A DNA stretch of 64,000 nucleotides from Sphingomonas sp. URHD0057 (GTDB lineage: Bacteria; Pseudomonadota; Alphaproteobacteria; Sphingomonadales; Sphingomonadaceae): positions 1 through 64,000 of the forward strand of contig NZ_JIAU01000008.1 of NCBI RefSeq assembly GCF_000620665.1. Direction: 5' to 3'. The translations under genes and the position numbers were made by a program. Positions 56,619-64,000 of this stretch are shown here, one piece after another. Position 1 is the stretch's first letter. Each line of letters starts with the position of its first letter. The notes below the pieces were generated by a model. That model saw only the letters and a program-made list of their open reading frames with translations, searched no databases and had not been told where the DNA came from.

Positions 56619-58370
56619 TCAAGCAAGCGCGGCGTCCTCGACGTGCATCTCGGCGGCGTTGCCGCCGTTCCACTCGTCGCGCTTGATCGTCCCGGCCAGC
56701 CACCAGCGCCGGTCCGTGGCGGATTCGAGCAGCGCCTGTCCAAGGTCGGTGCCCGCGCTGCGGAAGGCGATGAACTTGAAGCTGCGGCCGTCGTCGCCGG
56801 TGGCGATGCCGCGAACATGGCCCTCGCCGACGATTCCGGTCTTCAGCAGCCGCGCCGGTCCGGCGGCGACACGCGGCCCGGGCCAGCCCGCGCCATAAGG
56901 CCCGGCGAGGTCGAGCGCGTCGCACAATGCCGCGGCGACGCCGCCGGGGGCAAGCAGCGCATCGAGCAGCAAGGCGCGATCGCTGCGCGACCTTTCGACA
57001 TCGTCGGCGAGCCGCGCGTTGATGAACTCGCGGAACGGCTCGAGCCCGCCTTGCGGAAGCGTCAGGCCGGCAGCCATGGCATGCCCGCCGCCCGCCAGCA
57101 GCAGCCCACTGTGCTTCGCCGCCAGCACCGCCGCACCGAGATCGACCCCGGAGATCGACCGGCCCGAGCCCTTGCCGCTGCCGTCCTCGCATTCGGAGAT
57201 GACGATCGCGGGCCGGCCGAAGCGCTCCTTCAGCCGTCCGGCGACGATCCCGATCACGCCCTGGTGCCAGCCGCTGCTCATCACCGTAATCACCGGCGCT
57301 TCGGTCTGGTCGGCGGCCTGCTGCTCGGCCTGCTCGCAGACCAGCAGCTCGATTCCCCGGCGTTCTTCGTTCAGGCGGTCGAGCTCGGCCGCGATCGTCC
57401 GCGCCTCCTCGGGATCGGCGGTGGTCAGCAGGCGCACGCCGAGGTCCGATTTGCCGACCCGGCCGCCGGCGTTGATCCGCGGACCGAGGGCGAAGCCGAG
57501 ATCGCGGCAGCTCGGCGGCTTCACCAGCCGGGACGCCTCGATCAACGCGGCCATCCCAACATTCTGCCGCCCCGCCATGACCTTCAGGCCCTGCGTCACA
57601 AACGCACGATTGAGGTTCTTGAGACGAGCGACGTCGGCTACCGTGCCGAGTGCGACGAGGTCGAGCAGATCGAGGATCTTCGGCTCGGCGATCGCCTCGA
57701 ACGCGCCGCGCGTCCTCAGCTCGCGAAGCAGCGCCACGCCGAGCAGGAATGCCATCCCAACCGCGGCCAAATGCCCTTGGGCGGCGCCGTCCGCGCTCTC
57801 GTCGAGGCGATTGGGATTGATTAGCGCGAAGGCTGCGGGAAGCAGGCTCGCGCATTGGTGGTGGTCGACCACGATCACGTCGAGGCCCGCCGTCCGCGCT
57901 TCCTCCAGCGCCTCGAAGGCCTGCGCTCCGCAGTCGACGCAGACGGCGACGCTGGCCCCCCTCGCCTGGAGCTCGACCAGCGCTTTGCCCGATGGCCCGT
58001 AGCCCTCCATCAGCCGATCGGGGATGTAGACGATAGGATCGGAACCGAGCCGGCGCAGCAGCAGGGTCAGCAGCGCGGCGCTGGTCGCCCCATCGACATC
58101 GTAATCGCCGAAGATGGCGATCGTCTCACCGCTCTGGATCGCGTCGGCCAGGCGTTTCGCGCCTTTGTCCATGTCGCGAAAGCAGGACGGGTCGGGGAGG
58201 AAGTCGCGGATCTTTGGATCGCGGTGGCGGGGAAGATCGTCGCGCTCGACACCGCGGGCGAGCAGCAACTCGTCGACCAGCGCATCCATGCTCAACCCCG
58301 GCTCGCCAACGCGCCGCCAGCGCCACGGCTGGCCGCTGATCGATCGGTCGATGTTGAGCACGGTCCCCAC
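56619..58370 (-). CDS. recJ: Single-stranded-DNA-specific exonuclease RecJ
   Basis: A 583-residue 5'-3' exonuclease of the DHH family used in RecF-pathway recombination, mismatch repair and fork processing. Metal motifs: 'IAIFGDYDVDGATSAALLT' (DYDVDG at 89-94), 'VVDHHQC' (DHH 169-171), 'LVALGTVADVARL' and the DHHA1 GGGHAMAAGLTLPQGG. An OB-fold C-terminal part follows. The length matches bacterial RecJ. The ATG is at 58370, and glpX lies upstream on the same strand. Confidence 0.95.
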   Translation of the reverse strand: MGTVLNIDRSISGQPWRWRRVGEPGLSMDALVDELLLARGVERDDLPRHRDPKIRDFLPDPSCFRDMDKGAKRLADAIQSGETIAIFGDYDVDGATSAALLTLLLRRLGSDPIVYIPDRLMEGYGPSGKALVELQARGASVAVCVDCGAQAFEALEEARTAGLDVIVVDHHQCASLLPAAFALINPNRLDESADGAAQGHLAAVGMAFLLGVALLRELRTRGAFEAIAEPKILDLLDLVALGTVADVARLKNLNRAFVTQGLKVMAGRQNVGMAALIEASRLVKPPSCRDLGFALGPRINAGGRVGKSDLGVRLLTTADPEEARTIAAELDRLNEERRGIELLVCEQAEQQAADQTEAPVITVMSSGWHQGVIGIVAGRLKERFGRPAIVISECEDGSGKGSGRSISGVDLGAAVLAAKHSGLLLAGGGHAMAAGLTLPQGGLEPFREFINARLADDVERSRSDRALLLDALLAPGGVAAALCDALDLAGPYGAGWPGPRVAAGPARLLKTGIVGEGHVRGIATGDDGRSFKFIAFRSAGTDLGQALLESATDRRWWLAGTIKRDEWNGGNAAEMHVEDAALA

Positions 58371-58403
58371 GCAAGGGAACGTAAGTGCGGCGGACTCCCC
58401 GGT

Positions 58404-59399
58404 CTAGAGTCCGCGGTGCATGAGGTCGTGATATTCTGTGGACACCCGGCGCACCGTGCCCGTGCTCGCGCGCATGACAATGCTGTGGGTGGTCGTGCAG
58501 CCCTTGCGCACATGCACCCCGTCGAGCAGCGATCCGTCGGTCACTCCGGTGGCGGCGAAGATGCAATCACCCTTGGCCATGTCCTCCAGGCGGTAGATCC
58601 GCTCGAGATCCTCGATCCCCCAGCGGCGGGCGCGGGCAATTTCGTCATCATTGCGGAACACCAGGCGCCCCTGCATCTGCCCGCCGACGCAGCGCAGCGC
58701 GGCGGCGGCAAGCACTCCCTCGGGGGCTCCGCCGGTGCCCATGTAGACATCGATCCCGGTGTCCGGGTCGGAAGTTGCGATCACCCCCGCGACATCGCCG
58801 TCGGGGATCAGGCGGACGCTGCATCCGAGCGCGCGCAGCTCACGGATGATCGCTTCGTGGCGCGGCCGGTCGAGAACGCAGGCGGTAATGTCGCCGGGCG
58901 CGACGCCCTTTGCCGCGGCGATCGCCCGAACATTGTCCGCCGGAGACTTGGCAAGGTCTATGGTGCCATCGGGACAGCCGGGGCCGATCGCCAGCTTTTC
59001 CATATAGGTGTCGGGCGCGTTCAGCAGGCAGCCGTTCTCGGCAATGGCGAGGACGGCGAGCGCGTTCGGGCCGGCCGTGGCGGTCAGGGTGGTGCCTTCG
59101 AGCGGGTCGAGCGCGATGTCGATCTTAGGCCCGTCGGACTGCTCGCAGCCGACCTTTTCGCCGATGTAGAGCATGGGCGCCTCGTCGCGTTCACCCTCGC
59201 CGATGACCACCGTGCCGCACAGCGGAAGCTCATTGAGCGCCATGCGCATCGCTTCGACTGCGGCAGCGTCGGCGGCGTCATTGTCGCCGCGCCCGATCCA
59301 CTTCGAGGCGGCGATCGCCGCAGCCTCGGTGACCCGGACCATCTCGAGGACCAGAACCCGATCGAGGACGGACGAAGCGGACGAATCTGCGCGGCTCAT
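58404..59399 (-). CDS. glpX: Fructose-1,6-bisphosphatase class II
   Basis: A 331-residue Li-sensitive phosphatase that makes fructose-6-phosphate in gluconeogenesis. Signatures: '[20 protein letters not shown]', '[20 protein letters not shown]', '[20 protein letters not shown]' (DPLEGT metal site) and '[20 protein letters not shown]'. In organisms without classical FBPase I, this is the only gluconeogenic enzyme for the step. It lies 33 bases upstream of recJ on the same strand. Confidence 0.95.
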   Translation of the reverse strand: MSRADSSASSVLDRVLVLEMVRVTEAAAIAASKWIGRGDNDAADAAAVEAMRMALNELPLCGTVVIGEGERDEAPMLYIGEKVGCEQSDGPKIDIALDPLEGTTLTATAGPNALAVLAIAENGCLLNAPDTYMEKLAIGPGCPDGTIDLAKSPADNVRAIAAAKGVAPGDITACVLDRPRHEAIIRELRALGCSVRLIPDGDVAGVIATSDPDTGIDVYMGTGGAPEGVLAAAALRCVGGQMQGRLVFRNDDEIARARRWGIEDLERIYRLEDMAKGDCIFAATGVTDGSLLDGVHVRKGCTTTHSIVMRASTGTVRRVSTEYHDLMHRGL

Positions 59400-59439
59400 G
59401 ACGAGCCGATAGGCGAGGGGTCGCAGGCTTGTCGAGCGA

Positions 59440-60171
59440 TCAGCTGGCGGGCTTGGCCTTGTCGCCTTTGGTCTTTGGCAAATGCGCGGTTTCGCTTTCG
59501 ATGCGCTTTGCGGCGTCCGGCATCCCCTTCATCATCTCGGGCAAGGTGCTGACCATGGCGCGCATCACGTCGGGGTCGACATACATCGCCATGCTCTGGC
59601 GGCCGAAGGCGCGCCCGCTGTCGGTCGCGAGGAAGGCGTTGAGGTCGGCCAGCTGCTTTTCGTCGAACCGCCGCGCCATCGACCGCGCCAGCCCTTCGCG
59701 CAGGCGCGGTTCGATCATCGCGGTCATCTTGGCGAACTCCTCGCCGACGATCTTTTCGATGATCCGCATCCGCTCGTCGAAATTGGGGTCGTCCTTGGCC
59801 ATCTTTTCGCGCAGCGTCGTCGTATCGGCGGCCTTGCCCTTGGCATCGGTCTTGCCGAGATCCGCTTCGGTCAGCCCGAGGACCCGGTCGGCGACGCCGT
59901 GCATCACGCCATCCATCATGCGCGCGTAAGTGCCATCGGGGAGCAGGCCCTGGACCGCGGTTCGCGACAAGGCCAGCCGCGCCGGCGCCGGGTCGGGCTG
60001 AGCGGGAAACAGCTTGTCCATCACCGCCATCATCTGGCCGATGTCGAAGTCCGGTGCCTTTGCCGCCGGCGCCTCCTTTTTCGGCGGAGCCTTCGCCGCA
60101 CTCGGCTTCGCCAAAGCCGGCGACGCCAGCGCCAGCAGCACTGCGCCAATCATGATCGACCGCATCATCAT
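59440..60171 (-). CDS. Secreted hypothetical protein, DUF2059-like region
   Basis: A 243-residue protein with a signal peptide (MMMRSIMIGAVLLALASP ending ALA), a Lys/Ala/Pro-rich linker (KPSAAKAPPKKEAPAAKAPD), then a helical domain that ends with 'FDEKQLADLNAFLATDSGRA' and 'DVMRAMVSTLPEMMKGM', which resembles DUF2059 proteins. Periplasmic and of unknown function. It lies 40 bases upstream of glpX in the same orientation. Confidence 0.75.
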   Translation of the reverse strand: MMMRSIMIGAVLLALASPALAKPSAAKAPPKKEAPAAKAPDFDIGQMMAVMDKLFPAQPDPAPARLALSRTAVQGLLPDGTYARMMDGVMHGVADRVLGLTEADLGKTDAKGKAADTTTLREKMAKDDPNFDERMRIIEKIVGEEFAKMTAMIEPRLREGLARSMARRFDEKQLADLNAFLATDSGRAFGRQSMAMYVDPDVMRAMVSTLPEMMKGMPDAAKRIESETAHLPKTKGDKAKPAS

Positions 60172-60221
60172 TCCCCCGAATTACCGTCGGCAGACTATCA
60201 GCCCGGCGGCCGCACTTCCAG

Positions 60222-60701
60222 CTAGTCGCCCTCCTCCACGCGATGCTGGAGCAGGTCCGAACGGACGCGCACGGCGCGCGCCGCGATCGCGGTTTCGAGG
60301 AGAAAAACGCCAAAGCCCGCGCCGATGCTCAACATAGAGCCGATGAACAGCAGCGCGATCGGATTGCCGAGATGGGTGCGGATGAGGTTGGCGGCGAACA
60401 GCAGCACCACCACCAGGCAGGTCAGGATGGCCGAGGTGACCGACAGAGCGGTTGCCCAGCTGATCAGCGACATCCGCCGGTCCAGCACCTTGAGGTCCGC
60501 GATCCAGCGATCGTGCTCGGCGCCTCGGCTGGCAAGGAGCAGCGGCTCGATGTCCCGCGAGCGGTCGACGATCCGCGACAGTCGCGACGCCAAGACATTG
60601 AGGAACGCGCCGATGCCGCTGAGCAGGAACACCGGCGCGAGCGCCAGCCGCACGATTTCTCCAACCGTGTTGACCGACAGGTCGGGCGAGCTTTCGAACA
60701 T
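60222..60701 (-). CDS. DUF2721 family membrane protein
   Basis: A 159-residue protein with three membrane segments (about residues 15-35, 80-103 and 112-132). The DUF2721 pattern is visible: 'LALAPVFLLSGIGAFLNVLA', 'RLSRIVDRSRDIE', 'ELKVLDRRMSLISWA'-like second helix start. Function unknown. A cluster of small membrane-protein genes follows upstream. Confidence 0.85.
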   Translation of the reverse strand: MFESSPDLSVNTVGEIVRLALAPVFLLSGIGAFLNVLASRLSRIVDRSRDIEPLLLASRGAEHDRWIADLKVLDRRMSLISWATALSVTSAILTCLVVVLLFAANLIRTHLGNPIALLFIGSMLSIGAGFGVFLLETAIAARAVRVRSDLLQHRVEEGD

Positions 60702-60710
60702 CGGGGCGTA

Positions 60711-61280
60711 TTAGGCTGCCGCGTCCCGTTCGCAACTCGCGACTTCGAGCAGCAGCAGCCCGTTGACGACGAAGCTGGCCGCCAGAATCCACGCGAACGT
60801 GGCAATCAGCGGCGCGGTCGGGCCGAACAGGCTGACGACGATCGTCGCGATCGACAGGCCGGTGATCAGCAATGCTGCCAGCAGGACGTCCATCCCGGCG
60901 GAAAGCGCCATCCACGTCTGCACCGAGCCCGCGGTGCGGGTGGCAGCAATGGCGAGGATCAGGCCGCGGATCACGAGCCAGGCGACGACCGGGGCCACGC
61001 TCGGAAAGAACTGGGTTTCGGGGTTGATGATGAACAGCAGCCCGGCGAGCGCGGTCACCCCGCCGGCGGCCATCGCCAGCTGGCGCACTTCCCGGCGCAG
61101 CGAGCCGGCGACGAGTTCGATCAGGCCCGCTGCGATCAAGAGCCCGCCGATCATGTCCGACGATATGCCTTTCTCGCTCGGCAGCAGCGCGGCGGCCCCG
61201 CCAAGCAGGATGATCGCGATGCCCGCCACGCGGACGGCCCGGGCGCGGATATAATCGGACAAGCCGGGTCGAGTCGCCAC
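60711..61280 (-). CDS. HdeD-like DUF308 membrane protein
   Basis: A 189-residue protein with six hydrophobic segments in two-helix repeats, as in DUF308/HdeD proteins (AVRVAGIAIILLGGAAALLP, 'MIGGLLIAAGLIELVAGSLR', 'FVVNGLLLLEVAS'). HdeD affects acid resistance in E. coli; the role here is unknown. The start is probably the GTG at 61280, which has AAGGGG upstream; an ATG at 61337 would overlap the regulator gene. It is likely cotranscribed with the PadR-type regulator gene. Confidence 0.75.
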   Translation of the reverse strand: MATRPGLSDYIRARAVRVAGIAIILLGGAAALLPSEKGISSDMIGGLLIAAGLIELVAGSLRREVRQLAMAAGGVTALAGLLFIINPETQFFPSVAPVVAWLVIRGLILAIAATRTAGSVQTWMALSAGMDVLLAALLITGLSIATIVVSLFGPTAPLIATFAWILAASFVVNGLLLLEVASCERDAAA

Positions 61281-61323
61281 GTTGATGCCCCTTGTGTCGC
61301 GGTCCCGAACCAGCCGGATGCGC

Positions 61324-61839
61324 TCAGGTTCCCTCATCCGATTCGGCGCCGAGCCAAGCAAGCCGTGCTTCGAGAAGCGCGATCGCGAGCTGGGTTTGGC
61401 GACGGTCGACCGCATCCGGTTCGCTACGCGCCTGCAACGCCATCAGGTCCGCACGCAGCGCCTTTTCCAGCTTCTCGAACAGCGCTCGACGCTTCGCGGT
61501 GCTGAGATAGTCCCATACGCCCGAACGAAGGCGAAAGGGATCGACACCGATGCCCGTTGCCAGCTCGAGGGTGCTGGCCCATGCGTCGAGCGCTCGGCGG
61601 CCCGCTGGGGTGACTGCCAATGTGTGTCCAGCGCGGCGCGGATGCGCATCCGCGGCGACATACCCCGCCGCCTTCAGGCGCCGGATGGCCGGCGAAACCG
61701 CTCCGGCGCTGCCACGCCACTGGACGCTGGGCGACAGCTGGAACGCGCGGCGAACCTGGTAGGCGGTATCGTTTCCGCGCAGCGCGATCTCGGTGAGGAC
61801 TGCGCCTTCGAGCTCAGTCAGCTGGCGTTCAGTACGCAT
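61324..61839 (-). CDS. PadR family transcriptional regulator
   Basis: A 171-residue regulator with a PadR/MarR-like winged helix: 'TELEGAVLTEIALRGNDTAY', 'QVRRAFQLSPSVQWRGSAGA', 'VSPAIRRLKAAGYVAADAHP' (recognition helix and wing) and 'HTLAVTPAGRRALDAWA'. The C-terminal helices form the dimer arm. The gene is divergent from the aspartic protease-like gene, and a palindrome lies between them. Confidence 0.8.
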   Translation of the reverse strand: MRTERQLTELEGAVLTEIALRGNDTAYQVRRAFQLSPSVQWRGSAGAVSPAIRRLKAAGYVAADAHPRRAGHTLAVTPAGRRALDAWASTLELATGIGVDPFRLRSGVWDYLSTAKRRALFEKLEKALRADLMALQARSEPDAVDRRQTQLAIALLEARLAWLGAESDEGT

Positions 61840-61858
61840 TGTCGAAATCCACCGTGTT

Positions 61859-61875
61859 TGGTACGAATCGTATCA
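61859..61875. promoter_or_regulatory. Palindromic operator candidate between PadR regulator and protease gene
   Basis: TACGA-A-TCGTA (61862-61872) is a perfect inverted repeat, extended by TG/CA at the borders with one mismatch. It lies 20 bases from the regulator start and just upstream of the ribosome site of the divergent gene, where bound PadR protein could block both. Confidence 0.5.
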
Positions 61876-61892
61876 TATTTCGGGAGGGCGTT

Positions 61893-63002
61893 ATGGTTGG
61901 TCGTCTTTTGATCACAGGCTTCATTGCGGCAATGGGCGCAAGCGCGGCGTTATCGCAAGGCGGGGCGAAGGGCCACACGGTGGCTCCAGCGACCGAAATT
62001 GTGCCGCTCTATGTCTCGACGAGCCGGCCGCTCGCCATGCTGACCATCGGCGACAGCGCGCCACTGCCCGTTGTGTTCGACACGGGGACCGACGAAAACA
62101 TTCTCGATGCGGCCTATGGAACGCGCGCTTCGCTCAAGGTCGTCGGCCATTCGACAGTCGTCGATGGCGCCTCGGGCAATACGCTGGAAGTTCCGGTGGT
62201 GGCGACTCCCGACCCGCGTCTCAGCGGGGTGCCGCTCGAAACAAAGACCGTGCAACTGCTCCAGTATCGCTCTGGCGACGAGATGGGCGTCTTTGGACCC
62301 TATAGTTTCGGCGACCGCTACGTCGTCATCGAGCTTGGCCTCAACCGGGTCAGGATCATTCCGAGGAACAGCGGGTTCGTCCCTCCCGGCTCAGGGCACG
62401 CCTACAAGAAAAACCTGCCCGCGGTGGAAATTTCAGTTGCCGGCAAACGGCGCGAAGCGATGATCGACACCGGAAATGACAGCACGCTGATCCTGGGCGG
62501 CGACCTCGTCAAAACGACGGCCCTCAAGTCGCCCGCGAAGGTCGTTGGGATCGCCAAATCGGCGCTCGCGGAACGCAAGGTACTCGGGGGCACGCTGGCC
62601 GGCGCGCTCGTTGTCGGCCCCTATCGCGTAACGGATCCCGAAGTGAGCTTCTCGATGCCGGCTTCGACCGCGAACATCGGCTTTGCCGTCATCCGTCACC
62701 TCACCATCGTGCTCGATCCCGCCAACAAGCGCAGCTGGGTCCTCGATCCCGCGAGCGAGCGGCCGTCGTGGAACGATTTCACCGGCCGCTTCGGCCCGCG
62801 TTCGATCCACCTCGAAAGAGGCAAACTCATCCACCAGCGCGACGGCCGCCCGCCGTTCGCGCTCAAATATCTCGGCGGGGATCTGTTCGAGATGCCCGCG
62901 ACAGGAGACCGTATCCAATTCTTCCGCAAGGATGGTCGCGTCGTCCGCCTCGAACTGATCACGGCCGAGGGCCAAGTCGCGCCCGCCGAACGTATATCCT
63001 AG
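61893..63002 (+). CDS. Secreted retropepsin-like aspartic protease, two DTG domains
   Basis: A 369-residue protein with a signal peptide (MVGRLLITGFIAAMGASAAL) and two retropepsin-type half-domains. The catalytic triads are in 'LPVVFDTGTDENILD' and 'REAMIDTGNDSTLILG', about 125 residues apart, so a single chain can form a complete pepsin-like site. A ~110-residue C-terminal domain follows. The start at 61893 has GGAGGG six bases upstream. Proteolysis in the periplasm is the family-level inference. Convergent with the diacylglycerol-kinase-like gene, overlapping it by four bases. Confidence 0.8.
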   Translation: MVGRLLITGFIAAMGASAALSQGGAKGHTVAPATEIVPLYVSTSRPLAMLTIGDSAPLPVVFDTGTDENILDAAYGTRASLKVVGHSTVVDGASGNTLEVPVVATPDPRLSGVPLETKTVQLLQYRSGDEMGVFGPYSFGDRYVVIELGLNRVRIIPRNSGFVPPGSGHAYKKNLPAVEISVAGKRREAMIDTGNDSTLILGGDLVKTTALKSPAKVVGIAKSALAERKVLGGTLAGALVVGPYRVTDPEVSFSMPASTANIGFAVIRHLTIVLDPANKRSWVLDPASERPSWNDFTGRFGPRSIHLERGKLIHQRDGRPPFALKYLGGDLFEMPATGDRIQFFRKDGRVVRLELITAEGQVAPAERIS

Positions 63003-63886
63003 CGCGGCGCGATCACCGCGAGCGCCTGCTTGCGGATGCGATAGTCCAGCGGCGGAGCCGAGCGCACCACTTCCCCGTCGAGTGAGACCGTCAGATGACT
63101 GCGATGGCTGTCGACCCGCAGCCGCTCGACGCCGTCGATCCTCACCATGTCATCGCGCCGGGTGCGCCTGAGCAGCGCGCGAATGCTCGCGGCGATCAGC
63201 CCGGCCCGGGTCTTCTTGCGCATTACCAGCACGCACAATTGGCCATCATCGAGGCTTTCGCGCTGCCCCGGCGCGCCGAGATCGAGCCGATAATCGTTGT
63301 TGCCGACGAACAGCAGCGGCGTATCGACGCGGGCTTTGTCGTCGTTGACGGTAAGCGTCAGCCGCTGGTGGTTGAAGCGCGCCAGGGTGCGAAGCGAGGC
63401 GACCAGCATCGCCAGGCGCTTGCTCCGGCCAAGCCTTCGTCGCTGGAGGTCGCGGTCCACAACCATCAGCGGGTACAAACCGATCGCGCTGTTGTTGATG
63501 AAGATGCGCCCGTTCATCTCGGCGACGTCGACGCGCTTCTCGATTCCAGACGCGATTAGCTTCGCTGCCTCGCCGAGGTCGGCTGGGATCCCGAGGTCGC
63601 GCGCGAAATGGTTGAGTGTCCCGAGGGGCAGGATGCCGAGCCTGGTCCCGGTCCCGATCAATGCCGACGCTGCGGCGCCGATGGTGCCGTCGCCGCCGCC
63701 GACGATGAGCAGCGCATCGCCGCGCTCGGCGACCGCCTTGCTGCGCACTTCGCAGTCACCGCCGTCGATCAGCTCGACCGCCGCATCGACACCCGCTTCA
63801 CTAAGCGCCGTCGCGACCTTGTCCGCGATCCCCGCGTCCGCGGCGACCGCGCCGCCACCGCGGTTGAGCAGGACCGCGACCGGCAC
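62999..63886 (-). CDS. Diacylglycerol kinase-type lipid kinase (YegS/LCB5-like)
   Basis: A 295-residue protein with the DAGK catalytic fold. The nucleotide loop is 'LLIVGGGDGTIGAAASALIG' (GGGDGT) and 'LGILPLGTLNHFARDLGIP' (LPLGT-N-FA) is the substrate/metal region. 'RIFINNSAIGLYPLMV' and the C-terminal 'TVSLDGEVV' (DGE) are also conserved. It phosphorylates a lipid alcohol, perhaps diacylglycerol or a sphingoid base; sphingomonads carry sphingolipids, so the latter is worth considering. Cytoplasmic, no membrane span. Confidence 0.88.
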   Translation of the reverse strand: MPVAVLLNRGGGAVAADAGIADKVATALSEAGVDAAVELIDGGDCEVRSKAVAERGDALLIVGGGDGTIGAAASALIGTGTRLGILPLGTLNHFARDLGIPADLGEAAKLIASGIEKRVDVAEMNGRIFINNSAIGLYPLMVVDRDLQRRRLGRSKRLAMLVASLRTLARFNHQRLTLTVNDDKARVDTPLLFVGNNDYRLDLGAPGQRESLDDGQLCVLVMRKKTRAGLIAASIRALLRRTRRDDMVRIDGVERLRVDSHRSHLTVSLDGEVVRSAPPLDYRIRKQALAVIAPR

Positions 63887-63889
63887 GCT

Positions 63890-64000
63890 TTAGCTGGCTG
63901 GGCCGATGCAGAAGGCTGCGAGCTTGTTCCCGTCGAGGTCGCGAAAATAGGCGCCATAGAACGCCCGCTCGCCCTCGTCGCCCCGAACGCCGGGAGGACC
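63890..64000 (-). CDS. VOC family (glyoxalase-like) protein, C-terminal part
   Basis: The window edge cuts this minus-strand gene. The 36 visible residues include 'AFYGAYFRDLDGNKLAAFCI', the typical last strand of glyoxalase/bleomycin-resistance proteins, where the D-x-D-G-N-K-x-x-A pattern ends with the metal-ligand strand. The stop is TAA at 63890-63892, three bases before the start of the lipid kinase gene. The substrate cannot be told. Confidence 0.7.
   Translation of the reverse strand, partial: GPPGVRGDEGERAFYGAYFRDLDGNKLAAFCIGPAS

Noticed and set aside
57855-59552. Plus-strand open frame of 565 codons opposite recJ and glpX
   Set aside because: It spans two conserved minus-strand genes and their intergenic space and shows no protein signature.

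Overview
The window looks like a chromosomal segment of a sphingomonad-type alphaproteobacterium (Sphingomonadales). The GC-rich codon use, MipZ (division-site ATPase), GapR (DUF2312), a cyoABCD quinol oxidase, the propionyl-CoA/methylmalonyl-CoA set, the retropepsin-like and DUF3089 enzymes and the repeat families all fit. No rRNA is present, so the genus cannot be fixed. No stretch longer than 300 bases lacks a gene.

Layout. (1) 1-5.75 kb is an accessory region with visibly lower GC. It holds ten small or poorly characterised genes on both strands, separated by twelve short palindromic elements (family A). All twelve point the same way although the genes do not, and each intact gene has an element at its 3' end. 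The arms of two neighbouring elements are swapped in a way that suggests whole gene units move by recombination inside the element. (2) 6.8-12.8 kb is a compact integrative island: an excisionase-like HTH protein, a HTH/zinc-finger protein, a tyrosine recombinase and a 1367-residue single-chain type IIG restriction-modification enzyme. (3) 12.8-16.4 kb is core: phosphomannomutase/phosphoglucomutase, MipZ, PanC and a Sel1 protein. (4) 16.4-25.3 kb holds a broken-up version of the usual ruvCAB-ybgC-tolQRAB-pal gene order. ruvC-ruvA, ruvB and ybgC-tolB-pal are separated by a GFA protein, an M19 dipeptidase homologue, a DUF3089 hydrolase and an XRE/membrane-protein module. tolQRA is missing and the Pal-like protein has no lipid-attachment cysteine. 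(5) 25.3-32.9 kb has pyruvate kinase, a TetR/membrane protein pair, a GH clan-A glycosidase, and a coupled glycosyltransferase / UDP-galactopyranose mutase / GH43 operon. (6) 33.0-40.8 kb carries the propionyl-CoA to succinyl-CoA route (pccB, epimerase, methylmalonyl-CoA mutase, pccA) with OsmC-like and SOS-peptidase genes between. (7) 40.8-46.1 kb is a CoA-ligase / RidA / acyl-CoA dehydrogenase / enoyl-CoA hydratase / SDR operon that resembles clusters for aminobenzoyl-CoA degradation. (8) 46.1-52.5 kb has a GATase, glutathione-dependent formaldehyde oxidation (frmA, cupin, S-formylglutathione hydrolase), a PhoD-like phosphatase and an MgtC/DUF4010 protein. (9) 52.5-64 kb has cyoABCD, tRNA-Glu, recJ, glpX and several membrane or regulatory genes, ending in a truncated VOC gene.

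A second palindromic repeat family (family B, about 70 bp, four copies) lies in or beside core genes. One copy is translated in frame inside pccA. The most interesting parts are the directional family-A array, the restriction island, the fragmented tol-pal/ruv locus, and the glf-GH43 coupling.
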